Shown one piece after another: positions 60,191 through 64,000 of a stretch of DNA of 64,000 bases (position 1 is its first letter; each line of letters opens with the position of its first letter). This stretch comes from Acidobacteriota bacterium (lineage in GTDB: Bacteria; Acidobacteriota; Terriglobia; Bryobacterales; Bryobacteraceae). The position numbers and the translations under genes were made by a program. The stretch lies in NCBI GenBank assembly GCA_018268835.1, contig JAFDVU010000001.1:47530-111529 (forward strand). Direction: 5' to 3'. A model generated the notes under the pieces. The model saw only the letters and a program-made list of their open reading frames with translations, ran no database searches and was not told the DNA's origin.

Positions 60191-62365
60191 ATGCAAACGA
60201 CCAGACCGATTACCGCGACAATCCTGGCCGCGTTTCTCGCCGCGCCGGTGTTTCCGCAACAGGCGGCACCGCCCACGCAGCAGACGGCGACGCCCAAAGG
60301 CGTCGTCAAGTTCTCCACCACCCGGCAACTGGTGATTGTGGACGCCAGCGTGAAGGATAAGAACGGCAACGCCATCCGCGGCTTGAAGCCGGGCGATTTC
60401 GCCATCAGCGAAGACGGCAAGAAGCAGCAGATCAGCGTCTTCGAATACCAGGAGTTGGAAGAGTCTCTGGCGCCGGAATTGAAGCCGGTGCCGTCGATCC
60501 GCAAGACCGCTCCCAAGCCGGCGGAAACCCCGGGGACTCCGGCGGCGACGGCGGTGAAGTCGCTCACGGCGAACCAGATCGCGCCCTCCAAGCCGGGCGA
60601 GGTGAAGTATCGCGACCGGCGCCTGCTGGTCATGTTCTTCGACCAGACCAGCATGCCGATTCAGGACCAGGTGCGCGCGCAGGCGGCGGCGAAGAAGTTC
60701 ATCCAGACCCAGATGCAGCGTTCCGACCTGATGGCGATCATGACCTACAGCACGGACCTCAGGGTGCTGGAAGACTTCACGGACGATAAGGACTCCTTGA
60801 TCAAGACCGTGAATTCGCTGATCGTGGGCGAGGGCAGCGACCTCGCGGTGGAAGGCTCGACCGGCGCCGACAACGAAGAGGACACGGGCGCGGCGTACAC
60901 CGCCGACGACACCGAGTTCAACATCTTCAACACGGACCAGAAACTGGCCGCCCTGGAAAACGCGGCGCACATGCTGGGCTCGCTGCCGGAAAAGAAAGCG
61001 CTGGTCTACTTTGCCAGCGGCGTGAGCAAGACCGGCGTCGACAACGAAGCGCAGTTGCGCGCCACCGTGAACGCGGCCATCCGCAACAATGTATCGTTCT
61101 TCCCGATCGACGCGCGCGGCCTGGTGGCGGCGGCGCCGCTGGGCGATGCGACCAAGGGGTCGCCGGGCGGCGGGGGCATGTACTCGGGCAGTTCGGCGCG
61201 CACGCAGCAGTCGCAATTCCAGGGACAGCAGGAGACGCTCTACACGCTGGCCGCCGATACGGGCGGCAAGGCGCTGCTGGATAACAACGATCTCGCGGTG
61301 GGCATCCAGGAAGCGCAGAAAGCGATCTCCAGTTACTACATCCTGGGCTACTACACCAGCAACGACAAGCTCGACGGCCACTATCGCCGGATCAAGCTGA
61401 CCATCAACAACAGCGAGCTTCAGGCCCGGGTCGGCAAGATGGATTACCGGCAGGGCTACTTCGCGGGCAAGGATTTCAAGCAATTCACCGATTCCGATAA
61501 GGAGCGGCAGTTACAGGAAGCGCTGATGCTGGGCGATCCGGTGACGGACCTTTCGCTGGCGCTCGAAGTGGACTACTTCCGCATGGCGCGCGACCGCTAC
61601 TTCGTGCCGGTGACGGTGAAGATCCCGGGCAGCGAACTGGAGCTGGCCAAACACGGCGGCGCGGAATCCACCAAGCTGGATTTCATCGGCGAGGTGAAGG
61701 ACTCCAAGGGGCAGACGCAGGCCAACGTGCGCGATTTCCAGGAGATCAAGCTCAAGGGCGAGACCGCAGCGCAGCTTGCCAAACGCACCCTGGCCTACGA
61801 CACGGGCTTCACGCTGGCGCCGGGAACGTACACGCTGAAATTCCTGACGCGCGAGAACGCGACCGGGAAGATGGGCACGTTTGAAACCAAGTTCACCATT
61901 CCGGACCTGACCACGCAGGTGAAGTACGTGCCGATCTCGAGCGTGGTGCTGAGCAATCAGCGGCAGCCGATGAACGAATCGCTGGCCACCGCCGAGCGCG
62001 ACAAGAAGATCCTGGCGCAGAATCCGCTGGTGCAGGAGAGCACGAAGCTGATTCCGAGCGTGACGCGCGTGTTCAAGAAGGAGCAGGACATGTATGTGTT
62101 CCTGCAGGCTTACGAGCCGGATGCGCAGACCACGCAACCGCTGGTGGCGACGGTGAGCTTCTATCGCGGGCGCGTGAAGACGTTCGAGACGGCGCCGCTG
62201 CCGGTCACCGAGGGGCTGGACGCGAAGTCGAAGTCGCTGCCCATCCGCTTCAGCGTGCCGCTGGATAAGCTGCAACCGGGGCGGTACACCTGCCAGGTGA
62301 GCGTGCTGGATCCGCAGGCCCAGAAATTCGCCTTTTGGCGCGCGCCGATCGTGATGGTGCCGTAA
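60191..62365 (+). CDS. Exported VWFA-related Acidobacterial domain protein
   Basis: The 724-residue protein has a signal peptide (about residues 1-22), an N-terminal beta segment with VDASVKDKNGNAIRGLKPGDFAISEDGK, a von Willebrand A-like domain (about 140-395, with RRLLVMFFDQTSMP as a degenerate MIDAS strand and ALVYFASGVSKTGVD) and a C-terminal region of about 300 residues without a recognised domain. The family (TIGR03436) is typical of Acidobacteria and unassigned in function; it may form adhesive or scaffold contacts outside the cell. It is 8 nt downstream of the receptor gene and surely co-transcribed. Confidence 0.88.
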   Translation: MQTTRPITATILAAFLAAPVFPQQAAPPTQQTATPKGVVKFSTTRQLVIVDASVKDKNGNAIRGLKPGDFAISEDGKKQQISVFEYQELEESLAPELKPVPSIRKTAPKPAETPGTPAATAVKSLTANQIAPSKPGEVKYRDRRLLVMFFDQTSMPIQDQVRAQAAAKKFIQTQMQRSDLMAIMTYSTDLRVLEDFTDDKDSLIKTVNSLIVGEGSDLAVEGSTGADNEEDTGAAYTADDTEFNIFNTDQKLAALENAAHMLGSLPEKKALVYFASGVSKTGVDNEAQLRATVNAAIRNNVSFFPIDARGLVAAAPLGDATKGSPGGGGMYSGSSARTQQSQFQGQQETLYTLAADTGGKALLDNNDLAVGIQEAQKAISSYYILGYYTSNDKLDGHYRRIKLTINNSELQARVGKMDYRQGYFAGKDFKQFTDSDKERQLQEALMLGDPVTDLSLALEVDYFRMARDRYFVPVTVKIPGSELELAKHGGAESTKLDFIGEVKDSKGQTQANVRDFQEIKLKGETAAQLAKRTLAYDTGFTLAPGTYTLKFLTRENATGKMGTFETKFTIPDLTTQVKYVPISSVVLSNQRQPMNESLATAERDKKILAQNPLVQESTKLIPSVTRVFKKEQDMYVFLQAYEPDAQTTQPLVATVSFYRGRVKTFETAPLPVTEGLDAKSKSLPIRFSVPLDKLQPGRYTCQVSVLDPQAQKFAFWRAPIVMVP

Positions 62366-62428
62366 GCGGCGCACCGGCACTCTTGTTGCCGGCGCGGCGG
62401 CTCCCTGGTGAACCGGACTTACCGATCC

Positions 62429-62434
62429 TATAAT
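62429..62434 (+). promoter_or_regulatory. Consensus -10 (TATAAT) just before the last gene
   Basis: TATAAT ends 7 nt before the ATG at 62442, ideal for leaderless transcription. The -35 region is poor. Confidence 0.6.
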
Positions 62435-62441
62435 CCAGGTA

Positions 62442-64000
62442 ATGAGATGGGCCATTCCGTTCCTGCTCACCGCGACCGCGTGCGCGCAGACGTACTCCTC
62501 GCATAGCGGATGGAACTTCGCCGATACGCTCCAGACAGCCAGCGACGTCCTGGTGGGTGATATCGTCTCCGGATCCGCCGTCGACGACGGCTCACAGGTG
62601 AGCGTCAAGGCCACTCTGCGAGTCGTGCGCGTGCTTGGCGGCAACGCGGTGGCAGGCTCGGTCCTCGCCATTCAATGGCAGTATCGTCCCGCGCCGCTGG
62701 AGAGCCCAGCCGTCACGTCCACGGTCCCAAGAGTCACTGGGCTGTGGTTTTTGCGCCGCGCGGAGGGAAAGCTGCAGCCCCTCCAGGCAAGCGTGATGAT
62801 GTCGCGGCTCGGCGGATTCTATCTTCCGGCGGGCGATGCGCCGCGATACTACAGCGCGAGCGCGCCGGTCCCTTACAAAATTGCCTGCGAGATCGCGCCG
62901 GTCATTGAATCTCTCGTCGCACGGCATGGCGACGATCTGGGGCCGCACGCGCCCCAGGCGCCGGTGGCTGGTGCGCCGCCAGAGTGGGTGCAAACGGTGA
63001 CTCAGTTCCGCGCCTTGACAATGGCCCTCCAGGGATTGGGCAAAAATGCCGCCGAGGCATACGCATATTTCTCCTCGATGCCGGATCCCAGGCTGAAACT
63101 GATCGGAATCCAGGGGCGGTTGGAGACGGGCGACGCGAGCGCGCTTTTCGATCTGGAGAAGGATTTCGGCGTGATCGCGCCGGTTCTGAACGGCGGCTCC
63201 ATGCCGATGACAGGCATGGGCATCGACGTGAGGGTGAACCTGCCCGCCGCGCACGCCCTGGGGCGGTTGGCCATTGGCGAAACTCCCTTACCCGGCATCG
63301 AAGGGGGCGCCGCCTCCCAGTTGGCCTCGACGCGCAGTCCGGAGTTTCTGCCCTACCTGATCGTGATGCTCGGCAGTCCAAGCCCCAGCACGCGCGATCT
63401 CGCGCTGATGTCGTTCTGCCAACTGCTGAGAGACGGGAAATTCTGGACGGCGGAAATGCCCGGCTACTGCCCGAACCGCGCGCCGCTCAACGATCCCGCG
63501 ACGGAGCAGAAGGACATCCGCTTCTGGCGGGAGTGGTGGCAGGCTCACCGCGTGGAGATCGCCAAGACCGTCGCGCTGCCCGGAGTCTCCGCGCCCGCGC
63601 GGTACAACATCCCGGAGAACACGAACTGGCAACCGGTCGAGATCCCGATGGAGATCCGGTTCATGTCGCTGCTCAACATGGCCGGCAGTCAATCAGGCCA
63701 TTACCACGATGCCGGCGGCGCGTTGGTGCAAGGCCCCAGCCCGGGCCCGCACGATCCGGTGGCACCGCAACTCACACCGGCCGATCGCGAGTCCTATGAA
63801 CAGGTCTGCACGGCAATGAACGCAAAACTCGCCGCGATCCAGAAGCGTTCGGAAGAGATTCTCAACGCCGCGCGCGTCGCGGGAACTTTTCCACCCGTCA
63901 TCGCCGACGACCGGCTACCCGCTCTGAAATCCGGCCTTGACGATCTGCGCAACCGGCTCTCGCCCGCCGGATGGCGGGTCGTGGAAAGGTTCCTCAACGA
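62442..64000 (+). CDS. Large exported protein of unknown function (C terminus beyond window)
   Basis: The frame is open from the ATG at 62442 to the window edge, 519 complete codons. A signal peptide (about residues 1-15, ending ACAQ) is followed by a beta-rich region with DVLVGDIVSGSAVDDG and VRVLGGNAVAGSVLAIQW, then a mainly helical part that may be repeat-like (HALGRLAIGETPLPGIEGG, PEFLPYLIVMLGSPSPSTR). About residue 340 there is FWREWWQAHRVEIAKTV, a pattern often seen at the end of HEAT-like repeat regions. No family was recognised. The gene is separated from the VWFA gene by 76 nt and has its own promoter. Confidence 0.75.
   Translation, partial: MRWAIPFLLTATACAQTYSSHSGWNFADTLQTASDVLVGDIVSGSAVDDGSQVSVKATLRVVRVLGGNAVAGSVLAIQWQYRPAPLESPAVTSTVPRVTGLWFLRRAEGKLQPLQASVMMSRLGGFYLPAGDAPRYYSASAPVPYKIACEIAPVIESLVARHGDDLGPHAPQAPVAGAPPEWVQTVTQFRALTMALQGLGKNAAEAYAYFSSMPDPRLKLIGIQGRLETGDASALFDLEKDFGVIAPVLNGGSMPMTGMGIDVRVNLPAAHALGRLAIGETPLPGIEGGAASQLASTRSPEFLPYLIVMLGSPSPSTRDLALMSFCQLLRDGKFWTAEMPGYCPNRAPLNDPATEQKDIRFWREWWQAHRVEIAKTVALPGVSAPARYNIPENTNWQPVEIPMEIRFMSLLNMAGSQSGHYHDAGGALVQGPSPGPHDPVAPQLTPADRESYEQVCTAMNAKLAAIQKRSEEILNAARVAGTFPPVIADDRLPALKSGLDDLRNRLSPAGWRVVERFLN

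Noticed and set aside
1..64000. Anti-phage defence, toxin-antitoxin, prophage or integrative element
   Set aside because: No reverse transcriptase, nuclease, Cas, restriction, integrase or transposase gene was recognised, and gene content and codon style stay uniform across the window.

Overview
The window is GC-rich, densely coded bacterial chromosome. Lineage-marked families point to an Acidobacteriota genome of the Bryobacterales/Solibacter type: two TIGR03435-type proteins (49204, 55551), a VWFA-related Acidobacterial-domain protein (60191), an Oar-like TonB-dependent receptor with a CarboxypepD_reg domain (56667) and an M56 protease fused to TonB domains (27961). Lipid A genes, TonB and RND components show a Gram-negative (diderm) envelope. 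This placement is inferred from gene families, not from a marker tree. No rRNA, tRNA, CRISPR array, insertion sequence, integrase or phage gene was seen, and no gap between genes exceeds about 250 bases. The window reads as chromosomal backbone.

Layout. 1-7.95 kb: HupE-like, AI-2E and CNNM membrane proteins (minus), a membrane-anchored S45 acylase coupled to a Ca2+/H+ antiporter (plus), and an ECF sigma / small membrane protein / CpxP-like operon (minus). 8-20 kb: gmd, a multidomain erythromycin-esterase-like protein, tldD-tldE plus an FxLYD protein, an RND pump, an ArsC-like protein and a Tat-exported DUF2264 protein. 20-27.5 kb: an Rrf2 regulator next to clpP, a GH95 fucosidase facing an FGGY kinase, an exported flavodoxin-like protein, an NRAMP variant and a YdeI-like protein. 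27.5-31.4 kb: a blaI-blaR1-like sensor pair with a terminator, and an exported PLC/GDPD-like protein. 31.4-36.2 kb: four exported enzymes (two Gfo/Idh/MocA, an enolase-superfamily enzyme, an AP-endonuclease-2-type TIM barrel) around one short divergent promoter. 36.2-46.1 kb: acyltransferase, HD hydrolase, exported M14 peptidase, GT39 glycosyltransferase, GRP-like permease, LacD-type aldolase, CrtC/AttH-like protein and metX-metW. 46.3-49.1 kb: ispG-yjbQ-DUF2203-CYTH operon. 49.2-55.5 kb: a TIGR03435 protein, a FliA-like sigma factor, an exact parS site, and a run fabZ-lpxA-lpxI-mocA-like-tonB-small membrane protein. 55.5-64 kb: TIGR03435 protein, Gly-rich receptor, VWFA protein and a large exported protein cut by the window end.

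The most notable non-coding signals are an exact 16-bp parS with flanking TTTCA/TGAAA half-sites at 50996-51044, and a recurrent -10-like hexamer only 4-10 nt before the start codon of many first genes, which suggests leaderless or very short-leader transcription. At blaI the operator palindrome runs into the start codon itself. Genes inside operons are instead joined by ATGA/GTGA overlaps or carry Shine-Dalgarno sequences. The best candidate for an incompletely described pathway is the exported Gfo/Idh/MocA-enolase-TIM-barrel cluster, which may be a periplasmic redox route for attacking sugars or glycosides.
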